NCBI RefSeq assembly: GCF_000801105.2
Contig: NC_079514.1
Coordinates: 29,685,075 to 29,749,074 of the forward strand
Reading direction: 5' to 3'
From: Raphanus sativus
Lineage: Eukaryota; Streptophyta; Magnoliopsida; Brassicales; Brassicaceae
DNA: 64,000 bases
How positions within the stretch are numbered: position 1 is the first letter of the stretch; the number at the start of each line of letters is the position of its first letter. Under the pieces are notes generated by a model. It saw only the letters and a program-made list of their open reading frames with translations, searched no databases and was not told where the DNA came from. Positions 44,123-55,221 of this stretch are shown here, in pieces. A program made the position numbers and the translations under genes.

Positions 44123-46684
44123 CAGATTTTGAACCGCGCAACCGCGCAGATGTTTGTTTTTAGTTATATATGTATATATTTTAGATCTTTAGCAGTATAT
44201 ATTTTAACATTAATCATATACTTAATTGCTTATATAACTATTTTAAATACAGTAACTTTATAATTTATATGTTATAATTAATCACTTGTTTAAAACCATC
44301 ACATGTATTTATCCATTTTTATTATATATTTATATTATTGTATTTACATTTGGTTATTAAACAAATTTATGTATACATGAAGAAATATATTTGAAAATTA
44401 TTCTTATTAAATTTTTACTAAATTCTGATCCATCTTAAAAACTGAATTTATTTTTACCAATATTTTTTATGCCTATACATTTTAGATAATATATTATTAT
44501 ATATAAATTCTAAGATATGTTAATGTTTAGATATTTATTATATAATTTTCCCAACATGATTATGATTATAAATTTGATATAATATAATTTTTATTTTGTT
44601 TTTATAAACAATCAATTAATATAATGTATGATAATATTTCAAATTCCAAAAATAATGAAAATATCTAGATATAATACAAAATTTAATGGAAATATATGTA
44701 ATATACACATGAACAAAGTTAATAATTAGAATAATATAAAGTAAAAACAAAATATATTTAATAAAAATTTAAATGGATGGTCCAATTTAAAAAATCATGG
44801 ACTGAGTTGTCATTTCTGTTTCAATATATAAGATCTATATGCAATATCTTATTGGGTCCTAATGAGCTTGACGTTAAAATAAGAAAAACTTAGATACATA
44901 ATTTTTTGAAAAATTGGGCCAAGTTCCTTGTTCGTTGAAGAAGTAAATATAAAAGATTTCTTTTCTTCAAACTTTGAGATGTCCGTCTGAGAATTTGTGA
45001 TCAAGGCACACTTCCTGTTTCAAAATTTGATTTGTCTAGTTAAGAAATTTTCAGTTGAGGAAGATGCTAATTTTATTGTTATAATTGCTCACCTGGCCTT
45101 GGTGGTTGGTTGTGACAGAGGTAAGGATTTCTTCATGAATCTCATCGCTTCCTTCTAAACCTGCATTATGTAATGTCAATTGGGTGGCTAAATGTTTCGG
45201 ACAATGCTTATCATATATAGTTTGTTTAACGTAGAAGAGAAAGTGGTGAGACATACCAACATCTCCAGAGTTGCAACCGACGGACCTCTTTGCTGCACAA
45301 TAATTACGTAAGAAAAAGGCTTTTGTGAGACTGTGATCGAAAAGGGGTAAAATAAATGTCCTTACATCAGACTGCTTGATTTCACAAAGGGTGCTGGGCA
45401 TAGATTGGTCTTTGATAGATAAATCACATCCTCGGCGTCCAACAGTGAATACATTGCCCCTCATGATACGGTGTGAGTTATGAAATTACATAGAAACATG
45501 CATTGGGACAGTTAGAAACAGAAGTATCATAGTTAAGAAGTAGAAAATTCTCAGACATAATAACATAGTTCTGTCGAAAAATATAAAAGAACCAAACATG
45601 AAGTCAACTAAACTGGTTGAGCATAAAGACCAAACCTTTACAAAAGAAATATTACACAAACTGCACAATGCTAAACCCTCAATGCCCAACTTACAGACCA
45701 CAAAAAATCACAGAGACACATACATAACAACATACTTATGAGGTATGTGGGAAAAAAATATAAAAGAACCAGACATGCATACAACTAAACTCAGTTCCTC
45801 ATGAACTGAAAGGCCAAACTTTAACTAAAAATATTACACGAACTGCACACTGCTAAACTCTAAATCCGCAATTCACAGACTATTAGATCAAACCAATTAA
45901 AAAAACAATCACTGATGAAACTTAACCTACCTGAGAATACTGAGAAAGTAGCTTCCCCATGGAGCCTTAGCTTGCTTCTTCCCCGCCTTCGACTTCTCAC
46001 ACCACTTCACCTAAATCCACAAAACATTAGAAATGATAATTAATCAGACAAAATCGTGAGACAGACCACCAAACCTGCTATTGTAGGTGTCGTCAAGGCA
46101 TCAGCTTCAGGGTTTGTGTCGGCTTCAGGAGAGATCTTCATCACAGGCACATCACTACATCAGTTGAGGCTTCTCTTCATCCATATCTTGCGGATCAGAG
46201 GATCCTAGCTCCGGCTCTCCAGATTCCGATCCACGATCCGAAACAGGTCCTTGATTCTCAACCGGAACCTCGCTTGCCGACGAAGACCCCGCCGACTCCG
46301 CCGCCACCTAGGTTATAAAAAATCAAAAATCAGATTTGAAACCAAAAAAAGAGAAACTTAGATTTAGATAACTTGGATTCGATGATTGAGAGTAAATACT
46401 TATAGTTATAACTCCAAAGAAACAAAGAGTTGCAGAAATCAATAGGCAGCACCATGGAGAAGGGGAAGAGACTAAACGATATTGACGGTCATTGTGTGAA
46501 GAAGGAGAGTTGGGCTTATTATGTACTTACAACGAAATATTAACAGGCCGTACTCATCCCGTGTAAATTCTATGCGGCCTAAAGGAACGTTACGTGGCAA
46601 ATAAAAGGTTTCTTATTGGCTGATTAAATTAACTAACGTGGACAGCTTCTCTATTGACTATATTTGGCTTTTAGTATAGTAAGA
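44123..46684 (-). mobile_element. Helitron with captured FHA-ATPase gene exons
   Basis: The left edge CAGATTTTGAACCGCGCAACCGCGC is a slightly damaged 3' end. The right edge reverse-complements to a TC start, TCTTACTATACTAAAAGCC, followed by GAAGCTGTCCACG, matching the 5' region of the Helitron ending at 18083. Insertion is between A-like and T flanks. The interior is dominated by exon/intron pieces of a host gene on the minus strand and contains a 177-bp tandem duplication (about 45577 and 45754). No transposition protein is encoded. Confidence 0.7.
45110..46311 (-). pseudogene. Captured fragment of an FHA-domain AAA-ATPase gene (DAA1-like)
   Basis: Collinear minus-strand exons with splice-like borders match the N-terminal half of plant FHA-AAA ATPases such as Arabidopsis At1g02890/At4g02480. 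A Ser/Glu-rich exon (46309 to about 46080) contains ENQGPVSDRGSESGEPELGS and DVPVMKISPEADT in shifted frames. A short exon (about 46010-45935) contains KSKAGKKQAKAPWGS. The FHA exon (45464-45367) contains GNVFTVGRRGCDLSIKDQS and MPSTLCEIKQSD, followed by GTAAGG. A short exon near 45290-45262 reads PSVATLEML. FHA domains bind phosphothreonine. The piece has stops and frameshifts and lacks the ATPase domain, so it is not a functional gene; introns are retained, so capture was from DNA. Confidence 0.75.
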
Positions 46685-47121
46685 TTTTAATTAAGAGCAT
46701 TTTGTAAACTGCAAAAGTATTGTTTAAAATAAATATGATCATCATTTGTTTACTAAAATTATATGTAATTAAAATAAATTTTAAGTATAAAAATACAAGT
46801 AGATACATTTTAACTTAGTTAGATTTTATTATGAACAAATTAAATTTCATTTAGAAATTTATCATTAACAATTATTAAAAATCAGTTATTTATCAAATGC
46901 AAGGCAGATTTAAGAAACAAATTTAAACCTTAACATATAAATAGAGAATCGAATGGTATACAAATATTCAAAACTACCAAACCGAGTCTAAACCCGAATT
47001 CATAAATAATCAAACGGATTTTATATTACTCAAACCGAATAACCATAAACAACAACCGAACATGAATCAAACTAAAAAAAAAATCAAACTGGAATCGAAC
47101 CTAAACCCAATGCACCAAGCC

Positions 47122-47163
<42 letters not shown>

Positions 47164-47237
47164 AAAACAAACAAATGGTTTACTAAATGTGACAACAAAA
47201 ATAATCTGCGCTTTCAAAAGTGCGGGTCAAAATCTAG
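46685..47237 (+). mobile_element. Helitron 3'-terminal fragment, plus orientation
   Basis: The right edge CTGCGCTTTCAAAAGTGCGGG then TCAAAATCTAG and T (CTAG at 47234-47237) is a typical Helitron 3' end. The body contains AACCCGAATT/AAACCGAAT motifs usual in these elements and a (TA)18 microsatellite. Its 5' end is not identifiable; the adjacent Helitron 44123-46684 may have interrupted it. Confidence 0.5.
47125..47160. repeat. (TA)n microsatellite
   Basis: 36 bp of perfect AT dinucleotide repeat. Confidence 0.95.
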
Positions 47238-47474
47238 TTTTTATTAAAACACAAATCACATAAAATAAAAATAAAGCATAAATTAAATCATGGAAACAAT
47301 ATAATAATACAAAATAATCAGTAAAATCATTCCATAATGTTTCTATATAGGATCCAGAAATACATTTCGAAATGCCAAAGGTCCATTTTGAAGATTCTAA
47401 ACTAAAATGTTGAAATCAAGTTTGATTAATTGTATTTCGAACTGTAATTTTCTCGTTCACCAAGAATTAAAAAT

Positions 47475-47550
47475 GAAAAGAAGAAGAAGATAAAAAAAAG
47501 AAGAAGAAGAAGATAAAAAAGGAAGAAGAAAAAGAAGAAGAATAAAAGAA
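47475..47550. repeat. (GAA)n-rich microsatellite
   Basis: Interrupted GAA/AAG repeat with A-run interruptions; purine-only on the plus strand for about 75 bp. Confidence 0.9.
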
Positions 47551-48703
47551 ACTATTAGGATAGTTTAGTGAGGTTATTAAATAAAGTTCAATCCATGATA
47601 CATACATCTAAGAAGAAAGGGTCATGTTTTTGGTAACTTTTTAATCGTCTACTCAAAACATGTCTCATTTAAACTACACTATCTACTCTTCAACCCTCCA
47701 CTCTACACATGTCCACGATATGCAACCTATCCAATGTACATCGATCCACGAAAAATCCTGTCCACGATAAATCCATCTAGAACTCACTAATTAATAACTC
47801 ATTTATTTGTTTTCAAATTTAACTAGTGAACGTTGCATTTTGCAGGATCATCCATCTGAGCTTCATCCATCCATCCAAGCCTCACCGATCCATTAGTGTG
47901 TCATTATCCAGGCTTAACTTATACACAGATCATCAATTAAAGTGATCGATTGACCGCAAAGTGACCGGATATCTTTGATATTTATCCATAAATTCGAAGC
48001 TTGCTACCTCGATCTTCTCCTTGTATAGCCGACTTTTTATTTTTATTTTTTCTCCAAGTCGGCGTATATATTTGACCGTCCTTTAGTCAACTGGGCCATG
48101 ATCAATGATTTGATAGACCTTATTCGAGGGATGTAATTCATCTCTAACATGCTTAGATTTTGAATCATTGCTAAGAAATTTTTGCAATCTGTCTCAATGT
48201 GTCATTGTTAATAGAATATCAACTCTATTAATTTTGTTGCAATTTGTAAATCTTAGTTGCATTATAAGCATCAAAATTCTTTATTTTATTACATTGATCT
48301 TATTTCAATTTAGATATATGTATATTTTGGTTTAAAATCTAATATATTGATTCAGTCATAAGAAATAAAGATTGGAAAAAGTAATTTATAACGATGTATT
48401 CATATTCCCATACAAAAAATAGATAACTTCTTCCACTTTGTATTGTTGCTTTATCTTTGATGCATCCTATGATTTCAGCTATATATTTTGATACCAAATA
48501 TATGTATCAAACCATAAATTCGAAACATTCTTCCTTGATCGAAGTCAAAATTCTTTTGATCGCGAAACTCCTCTTCCGCTTGTTGAATTCATGATGATTT
48601 CTCTGGTGGATGTTGTTTCCTTAACAAATCTGTTAAGATTTGTATAAAAAACCAGAATGTTGTTATGTAAGTATGATAACCAATGAAAACACTTGATTTT
48701 GCA
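47551..48703. other. Intergenic, no gene seen
   Basis: Moderately AT-rich. A short repeated ATCCATCTGAGCTTCATCCATCC-like stretch occurs at 47850-47880. No coding frame or transposon ends were recognised. Confidence 0.5.
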
Positions 48704-48957
48704 CAGGGGCGGAAACACGTGAAAACATATGGGGTCAAGTGATCCCAATAAAATTAGGGAAAAAATGTATTTTTTTCTAAAATTACTATAATATATAGTT
48801 AAAATGTGGCATTTGACTCCACTGGTTTATGTAAAAAAATTATATGCCTCTGTTAATTTATTAAAAAAAATTGTTATAATAATATATAAATTTCTAATAT
48901 AAATATTAAATTTATATATTATGACCCTGCTCAAAAATATTTATAGTTCCGCCAGTG
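48704..48957. mobile_element. hAT-like MITE, 254 bp
   Basis: Ends CAGGGGCGGAAACA and (reverse complement of the right end) CACTGGCGGAACTA form imperfect inverted repeats. The flanking octamers ATTTTGCA and ATTCTGTA match at 6 of 8 positions, suggesting a decayed hAT-size target duplication. Noncoding, AT-rich core. Confidence 0.5.
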
Positions 48958-49914
48958 ATTCTGTATTTCAACCCAATTAATTAATTAAATTGTTTGTCTT
49001 CTCGTCGATCATGGCCAAAACAACCACTCCCGATATTGTAACAGCGAATTGGAAAACAGAATCTAGTCCCCTACAAGTAGAATTGAAAAACTTCTCAACT
49101 AGAGAGAAGACAAAGGACACATAAGTATCGTGATGCTCCATTGGCGCATTTATTCATGCCTGGGACAAAAGCAAATAGGACAATTGCGAGAAGAAGGGAA
49201 TCGTCTTCACAACGGCACTAACCACTTTGTTGTTGCCTAGTGGCTTTTTTGAGCAATGTTTTGTAGTATTTATTGCTTATCAAGATTTGTACCTCTAGAT
49301 TCTTGAGATTTTAATAAAAACATAAAGTTTACCAAAAAAGATAAAGGTAAACAATATCCCAAAGTTTCTTAATGAGATTTTTTTTTTGCAGTTCTCTCTA
49401 TTAACGTCTGTAGTCTTTTTTTTTTCTGAAATTGATAAGATACCGTATGATTTTGTGCCGAGAAGAGTCATCTTACTTTAAATACAATCTTTCCACACAT
49501 AAAAATGTCCTTATTACCTAAATATCTATCGGTCTTAACTTGTGATCCTTATTGTTCTATCATCACGACAAAACGAAATTCCATTCACCGTAGCTTTAGA
49601 GAGAAATAATCACACGAGGTAGACATTATTGGACATAAACACTTAAATTGTTTACAAGGTAGAAATTTCACGGAAGCATTTCTTCTTTTGCTCGTAGTAG
49701 ACTAACTCACTTACTCAAAAGTCAGTCAACGGTTGGCCCGTAGTAGACTCACTCCCCACGGCACCTCCCATGGTTTTGGCTTCAATTATACTCTCATCAT
49801 CTCTTATTATTATATTATTTTTTGAAAAATCATCTCTTATTTTCGTTTTCGTTATTATACACTCTTCTTCTCCCTCATTCTCAATCCTTCAACAACTCTC
49901 ATATTACAGTTCCA
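48958..49914. other. Upstream region of the second receptor kinase gene
   Basis: Contains a short coding-like scrap at about 49011-49125 (ATGGCCAAAACAACCACTCC...) without recognisable identity. The last 200 bp resemble the upstream region of the first kinase gene (GGTTGGCCCG, GACTCACTCCCCAC, CCCATGGTTTTGGCTTCA), so the promoter-proximal segment is conserved between paralogues. Confidence 0.55.
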
Positions 49915-52416
49915 ATGATCAGTAACGCTCTGTTAGCCATCTGTATTCTCGTTTCCGCTGCTGTCCTAGCAGAAGCAACGGCAGCATACAAGCCTACCGA
50001 TCTCTTTCTCATCAATTGTGGTTCTACCTCCGACACCACAGACTCTCAAAGCCAAACTTGGACGTCGGATCAGAAGCAGCTTCTGACGTCGAACTTGGAG
50101 AATGTTTCGTTGTCTTCAGATGCAACGTACCAGGAAGATGTTCCTCAAGTGCCCTACATGACGGCTCGCATATTCCCATCCAACGTCAACTACAGTTTTC
50201 CGGTCTCTCCCGGCTGGAAATATCTCCGGTTGTACTTTTACCCGACCCGGTACGAATCTGGTTTTGACGCCGCAAGTTCCTTCTTCTCCGTCACAGTTAA
50301 CGGTTTCACTCTCTTGAAGAACTTCAGCGCCGACTTAACGGTGAAGGCTTCCAAATCGAAATCCTTAATCAAAGAGTTTATCGTTCCGGTTAACAACACT
50401 CTGAATCTCACGTTCACGCCGTCCCCAAGTTCGTTAGCTTTCGTTAACGGCATAGAGATTGTCTCCATGCCTGACCGGTTTTACTCAAAAGGAGGATTCG
50501 ACAATATGATAACGAACGTTGGTAGTACCATTGACTTCAAGATAGACAACACGACGGCTTTGGAGACTGTTCACCGGATAAACGTTGGCGGGCAAATGGT
50601 GGACGAGGTTCGTGACACTGGAATGCTCCGGCGGTGGCTTCCCGATGATGATGTCATACTTAGTGAGAATTCAGGAATCAAACCGGATGTACCGGGTGTG
50701 AAGATAAACTACACAGAGGAGACTCCTCCTTATGTTGCGCCTGAAGATGTGTACAAGACGTATCGTATGATGGGGAACGTCAACAACCCTGAAATCAACC
50801 TGAACTTCAATCTGAGGTGGCTCTTCAAAGTTGATGCTGGGTTTCTATACCTAGTCAGGCTTCATTTTTGTGAGACTGTACCTGACGTCAACGGACCTGG
50901 CCAGCGTATCTTCACCATCTTCCTCGAAAATCAGACTGCAATGCTTGACATGGATGTGATTGCCATGAGCGGTGGTTCTCGAATCCCGATTTATCTAGAT
51001 TTCAGTGTATACGTGGGTTCTGAAAGTGGTCCCAGACCTGATCTACGACTTGACTTGCATCCTTACACGGATGTTAATCCAATGTATTACGATGCTATTC
51101 TGAATGGTGTTGAGATTCTGAAGCTGAATGGTTCCGACGGTAGTCTCGCTGGATCTCAACCAAACCCTCTAGTATCATCGGTCCAAACACCAAATCATGT
51201 AAAGACTTCGATAAGAAAAGGTGATTCACATGTTTTGGTGATAACTCTTGCAGTGGTTGGTTCTTCAATTGTCCTAGCGGCGGTGTTGGTTGCTGTCATT
51301 GCCTTGTTGTGTAAGAAGAAGAAAAAGAAAGACTTTCCTTTACATACAACAAGAAGCAACCCTACGGACTCGTGTTCTCCTCTTACGGCATTTCTCTGCC
51401 GTCGATTCTCAATCTTCGAAATCAAATACGCCACAAATGACTTCGACGAGAAGCTAATAATTGGAGCAGGCGGGTTCGGTTCGGTGTTCGGTTCGGTGTA
51501 CAAAGGACGAATAGACGGCGGAACCACACTTGTGGCGGTTAAACGGTTGGGAATTTCGTCGAAACAAGGCGCTAAAGAGTTCAAAACAGAGCTTGAGATG
51601 CTCTCAAAGCTCCGTCATGTGCACCTCGTTTCCTTAATTGGATATTGCTACGAGGAGAACGAGATGGTGCTTGTCTATGAGTATATGCCACGCGGCACTC
51701 TTAAAGACCATCTTTACAAAAGGAATAAAGCTGTTGATCCTCCTTTGTCTTGGAAACGGAGGTTGGAGATCTGCATCGGAGCTGCGCGTGCGCTACAATA
51801 TCTTCACACAGGCGCAAAGCACCCGATCATACATCGAGACATCAAAACAACCAACATACTTCTTGATGAGAACTATGTAGCTAAAGTCTCTGACTTTGGG
51901 CTATCAAAAGTGGGTCCAACTAGTGAATCTCAAACGCACGTGTCAACGGTCGTTAAAGGAACGTTTGGTTACTTGGATCCTGAGTACTATCGCCGTCAAG
52001 TGTTAACGGTAAAGTCGGATGTGTACTCCTTTGGAGTTGTTTTGTTCGAAGTTCTGTGTTGCAGACTGATCAATATCGAAAATGTTCCACAAGAACAATC
52101 AGATTTGATCAGATGGGTGAAGTCAAATTATATAGGAGGAACTCTCGATCAGATCATTGACCCAGATCTAGCTGTTGATATCACTCTGATATCATTAGAA
52201 AAGTTCTGTGAAATTGCTGTGAGATGTATTCAAGATCGTGGTACTGAAAGGCCACAAATGAACGATGTCGTTTGGGGGCTTGAGTTTACGCTTCAGCTTC
52301 ACGAGGCAGCTCAGAAAAACAACGAGGAAGGGACGATGATGGACGCAGAAGATTTGTTTAGTAATACTGATGATAACTGTGGTCCTGTTGTTGGTGAAGA
52401 ACCTAAAGCACTGTAG
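49915..52416 (+). CDS. CrRLK1L malectin-like receptor kinase with altered glycine loop
   Basis: 833 codons, intronless, paralogous to the gene at 33109. ATG 49915 starts a signal peptide (ISNALLAICILVSAAVLAEA) at the position homologous to the first gene; the upstream in-frame ATG 49822 would add 31 residues. The malectin-like ectodomain is at about 25-400 (PVSPGWKYLRLYFYPTRYES, LVRLHFCETVPD). The membrane span is at about 439-463, followed by a poly-Lys stretch. The kinase has Lys543, HRD 640-642 and DFG 660-662, all intact. The glycine loop reads GAGGFGSVFGSVYKG (517-531): four residues (FGSV) are tandemly repeated by an exact 12-bp duplication (51475-51486, 51487-51498). This lengthens the ATP-phosphate-binding turn and may impair catalysis. 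The C-terminal tail is shorter than in the paralogue (ends EEPKAL). Confidence 0.93.
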   Translation: MISNALLAICILVSAAVLAEATAAYKPTDLFLINCGSTSDTTDSQSQTWTSDQKQLLTSNLENVSLSSDATYQEDVPQVPYMTARIFPSNVNYSFPVSPGWKYLRLYFYPTRYESGFDAASSFFSVTVNGFTLLKNFSADLTVKASKSKSLIKEFIVPVNNTLNLTFTPSPSSLAFVNGIEIVSMPDRFYSKGGFDNMITNVGSTIDFKIDNTTALETVHRINVGGQMVDEVRDTGMLRRWLPDDDVILSENSGIKPDVPGVKINYTEETPPYVAPEDVYKTYRMMGNVNNPEINLNFNLRWLFKVDAGFLYLVRLHFCETVPDVNGPGQRIFTIFLENQTAMLDMDVIAMSGGSRIPIYLDFSVYVGSESGPRPDLRLDLHPYTDVNPMYYDAILNGVEILKLNGSDGSLAGSQPNPLVSSVQTPNHVKTSIRKGDSHVLVITLAVVGSSIVLAAVLVAVIALLCKKKKKKDFPLHTTRSNPTDSCSPLTAFLCRRFSIFEIKYATNDFDEKLIIGAGGFGSVFGSVYKGRIDGGTTLVAVKRLGISSKQGAKEFKTELEMLSKLRHVHLVSLIGYCYEENEMVLVYEYMPRGTLKDHLYKRNKAVDPPLSWKRRLEICIGAARALQYLHTGAKHPIIHRDIKTTNILLDENYVAKVSDFGLSKVGPTSESQTHVSTVVKGTFGYLDPEYYRRQVLTVKSDVYSFGVVLFEVLCCRLINIENVPQEQSDLIRWVKSNYIGGTLDQIIDPDLAVDITLISLEKFCEIAVRCIQDRGTERPQMNDVVWGLEFTLQLHEAAQKNNEEGTMMDAEDLFSNTDDNCGPVVGEEPKAL

Positions 52417-52600
52417 ATTAGTTCGTCCAACACAATCTCAGTTATGCGTGTACCTACGTATTTGCTGAATTAAAATCATTGCTGTGTTTTTAGAATAGTT
52501 AAAGTGAATAGGCCTAGCCGCCTAGATGATCATATTAGTAAAGTTGTAACATTGATGATCTCAAAATGAAAGATGTAGATGAGTCAAGAGATCATCTCTT
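52417..52600 (+). other. 3' flank of the second receptor kinase gene
   Basis: Probable 3'UTR; no other feature. Confidence 0.5.
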
Positions 52601-52604
52601 TTCT

Positions 52605-53012
52605 CTCATGTGGTTATTAGCCACGTTTGGTCGGCTTTGGCAAAAGGTTTGCTCCAAACACGGTTCACACCATTTTGGTCCCACATTATAGCCATCATCA
52701 CCGACTCGGGCCAAGATGAGCTATTCTTCTTGATTAGAAATATTTTTTCACGCGACATTGCATAGTATCTGGAAGGAGCACAACGCCTGGCATCATGGTA
52801 AATCTCCACTCCCACCATCACTCCTCATCAGCTTCGTCGACAAGAAGGTTTAAAACAGAATCCTATCAATCCGGGTATAGAAAGACAATAAGTCTGAAGG
52901 GGGTTTGGAGAGATGGTTCGCTACATAAATTATTTCATTTTTTATTCGTTCATTCATTCTTTTGATATCTTCTCTGTTAAAATAGGAGTACAAACTTTTT
53001 CAAAAAAAAAAA
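52605..53012 (+). mobile_element. 5'-truncated LINE tail
   Basis: Plus-strand frames carry the C-terminal end typical of plant L1-type ORF2 proteins (HSIWKEHNAWHHGKSPLPPS, LLISFVDKKV, then the GLERWFAT-like end), with a stop and frameshift. It is followed by a T-rich 3' region and an 11-base A run (53002-53012). Structure and truncation are as expected of a retroposed LINE; the reverse transcriptase core is absent. Confidence 0.65.
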
Positions 53013-53371
53013 TTGGAATACAATTTTATCTACTTAAAATAGCCATATTAAGTCCATATATTCAATTACATTTTAGTTAGAGAAATTGCCAAAAATACCA
53101 CTTTCATGATACCACTTTTCAAATTTACACTAACCAACTATACCATCAGATTTTTAATGATCAATATACTATTGTACCCCTAACTAATAAACCTATTCTC
53201 TATTCTCCTAGATATTTCTTCACTGTGTCCGCTCAAAATTTCCGGCGTGATTGGACTACTCTGGTGAGAACCGTCATCTTCTCAATCCATCAGCCAAGCT
53301 TACGTTCTTCCCAGATTACTGTGAGACGATTTTGAAGAAGGTTTGATCGATATTGTTTCGAGGTTATGTAA

Positions 53372-53640
53372 ATGCAAGGAGATTCGTCTCCGTTGATCAA
53401 ACCCATCAACAGAGCCGCCGTTCACAGAATCTGCTCCGGACAAGTCAACCTCAAATGGTTTTCCGAATCAATCCGTTCATGAGCTATGCCGTTTCTGGAC
53501 CTCTCCTAGGGTTTGCTCGAGCTCCAATCCGCACTTAAAGGATGCGACTCTAAATTGATTTCAGTCTTTGTGAAAAGCTTTGGGTTTTTGATTCGTATCA
53601 GTTACGAACAGAAAGGTGGGGATTGGAATTTTAATTTGAC
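53372..53640 (+). pseudogene. Captured N-terminus of the mismatch-repair gene PMS1
   Basis: ATG 53372 opens 25 codons (MQGDSSPLIKP, then INRAAVHRICSGQV) that match the start of plant PMS1, a MutL-type ATPase of DNA mismatch repair. Homology then becomes patchy: an FLDLS piece and an ALKDATLN piece correspond to the beginning of the GHKL ATP-binding region, with stops and deletions. The upstream 150 bp may be the original 5'UTR. There is no ATPase or endonuclease domain, so there is no repair function. Confidence 0.65.
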
Positions 53641-53805
53641 TGAGAATCATTCGTTTGTAAGGCTATGTGATACACATAACCGTTCCTGATCATAGCAAGA
53701 TTAAGAAAAAAATATATTCATTGATTATTTAGTAATGGCCGACATTGTTGATTTTATTAACATTATTTTGATGCTTCTTCTCCTCGTTGTTGTTGCTTTG
53801 CAGAT

Positions 53806-54480
53806 TCTTTCATGCAGAGTGGAGACGCAGCGGAGCTTCGTCCCCAAGTATCACCCTTTGTGATGCGTACTCGGCGATTGGGATGGTGGGACTATGTAAA
53901 TTTCTAGAGCACTTCGTGAATTTTGTAATATTACGTATCCCATTTGCAGATTCATCCCCGTCTTTATTTATGAGGGAGTTAGTCTCATCAATGGCTTCTC
54001 TTTGTTGCTCATGCCTTCTTGAAGCACTGCCAGTATTCAGATTGCTTATGAATAGAAATTTCAGCTGCATTGTCAAGACACTAGTGGATGCTTACATTGT
54101 GGTTGCTAGAGACTTGGTTGGAACTAGATTGATATGTTGTGCTAATTGTGTCATGACTTCATTTTGATCTTTGTGCTCTTTTCTGACATGTATTCATTTA
54201 TTTAACGCCAAGAGAAGATCATTTTTGAATCCTCATGCGTGTTGGCAAGAGACGTACTCATTGCTACCTATGATTTCGCTGAGATGTGTCGTTTTACAAA
54301 TGACATTAACTTGCATCTTAGTGCATTATAGGACTGGAGCTTTCATCACTGTGAGCAAAGGGAAAATATTATTTCTCAGGAAATTGCTGCAAGTGTAACA
54401 TCTGATCATAGGTATCACTCCTACCTGCTTGGGGTGGTCCCAACTGGCTGTTGCAGATGATTGTGAATGAAGCATACAAT
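53806..54480 (+). pseudogene. Captured exons of an unidentified host gene
   Basis: Coding-like plus-strand blocks are separated by splice-like borders. They are: after TTTGCAG at 53804, a block with [20 protein letters not shown] and LGWWDY; after TTTGCAG near 53949, a block with [20 protein letters not shown] and [10 protein letters not shown], then [18 protein letters not shown]; and near 54270-54420, a block with FAEMCRFTNDINLHLSA and DWSFHHCEQRENIISQEI. Frames shift between them. The helical, leucine-rich pattern could be a HEAT-type or other large protein; identity unknown. Confidence 0.5.
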
Positions 54481-54879
54481 TAAGTGATGGGTGTTTCTAT
54501 TTTATCTACAGCTTTTCCTTCTTTAGTGGGTGTCTACTGATATCTCCACCATCTTGAACTCTGTTTTTCTATTTGGCTCTGTTGCCCTTTGTTTTAGTCT
54601 TGAACACATGACCATTATGGTCGACACACTTGTGATTCTGGTTTCATATATGGAACAAATTCATCAGTGTTAAAAAAAAGAAGATCAATTTTTTGGTAAG
54701 CACATGAAACTCAATAACTCATGCCTACAGCTTGCATTTGGGGGTTTTGAAGATGGATCAACCATCCATGTGTTTGATACTCCAATAATATATAAATCGT
54801 TATAAAATGTATTAACTCTAATAAAAGTATGATGTTCTTTAATATGCAAAGAAATGGTGGAAAGTTTGTTAATTTGGTG

Positions 54880-55170
54880 ATTAATAAACTCTTATAAATA
54901 GATTTTTAAACCTTGTATATTAATTTATTAACACTTATAAATAGCTTATAAGTTCTTGTAAAATAGTTTTATAAGCCCTTTTAAATAGTTTTATAAACTT
55001 TGATAAATAGTTATATAAATATTTATATACGTTTTATAAACTTTATAGATGATTGATACAAGGTTTTACAAACTCTTATACAATTTATAAATGGTTCATA
55101 AATGGTTTTGTAAACTCTTATAAAATGGCTCTTATAAACTCTTATAAGCTCTTATACAATTGCCTAGGTA
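54880..55170. repeat. TTATAAA-rich repeat, left block
   Basis: The motif TTATAAA (or TATAAAT/TATAAAC) recurs about every 15-25 bp. The block 54937-55120 has a clear direct counterpart at 55630-55800 on the other side of the GAUT fragment, including CTTATAAGTTCTTGTAAA and ATGATTGATACAAGGTTTTA. Confidence 0.8.
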
Positions 55171-55221
55171 TCTGACAAACAAAATGGCTTGAAATTAATT
55201 AGTAACAGTAAATGTATTTCG

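Noticed and set aside
45486..45701. 71-codon minus-strand frame as a captured exon
   Set aside because: It lies in duplicated intronic sequence between the FHA exon and the upstream exon and has no resemblance to the ATPase.
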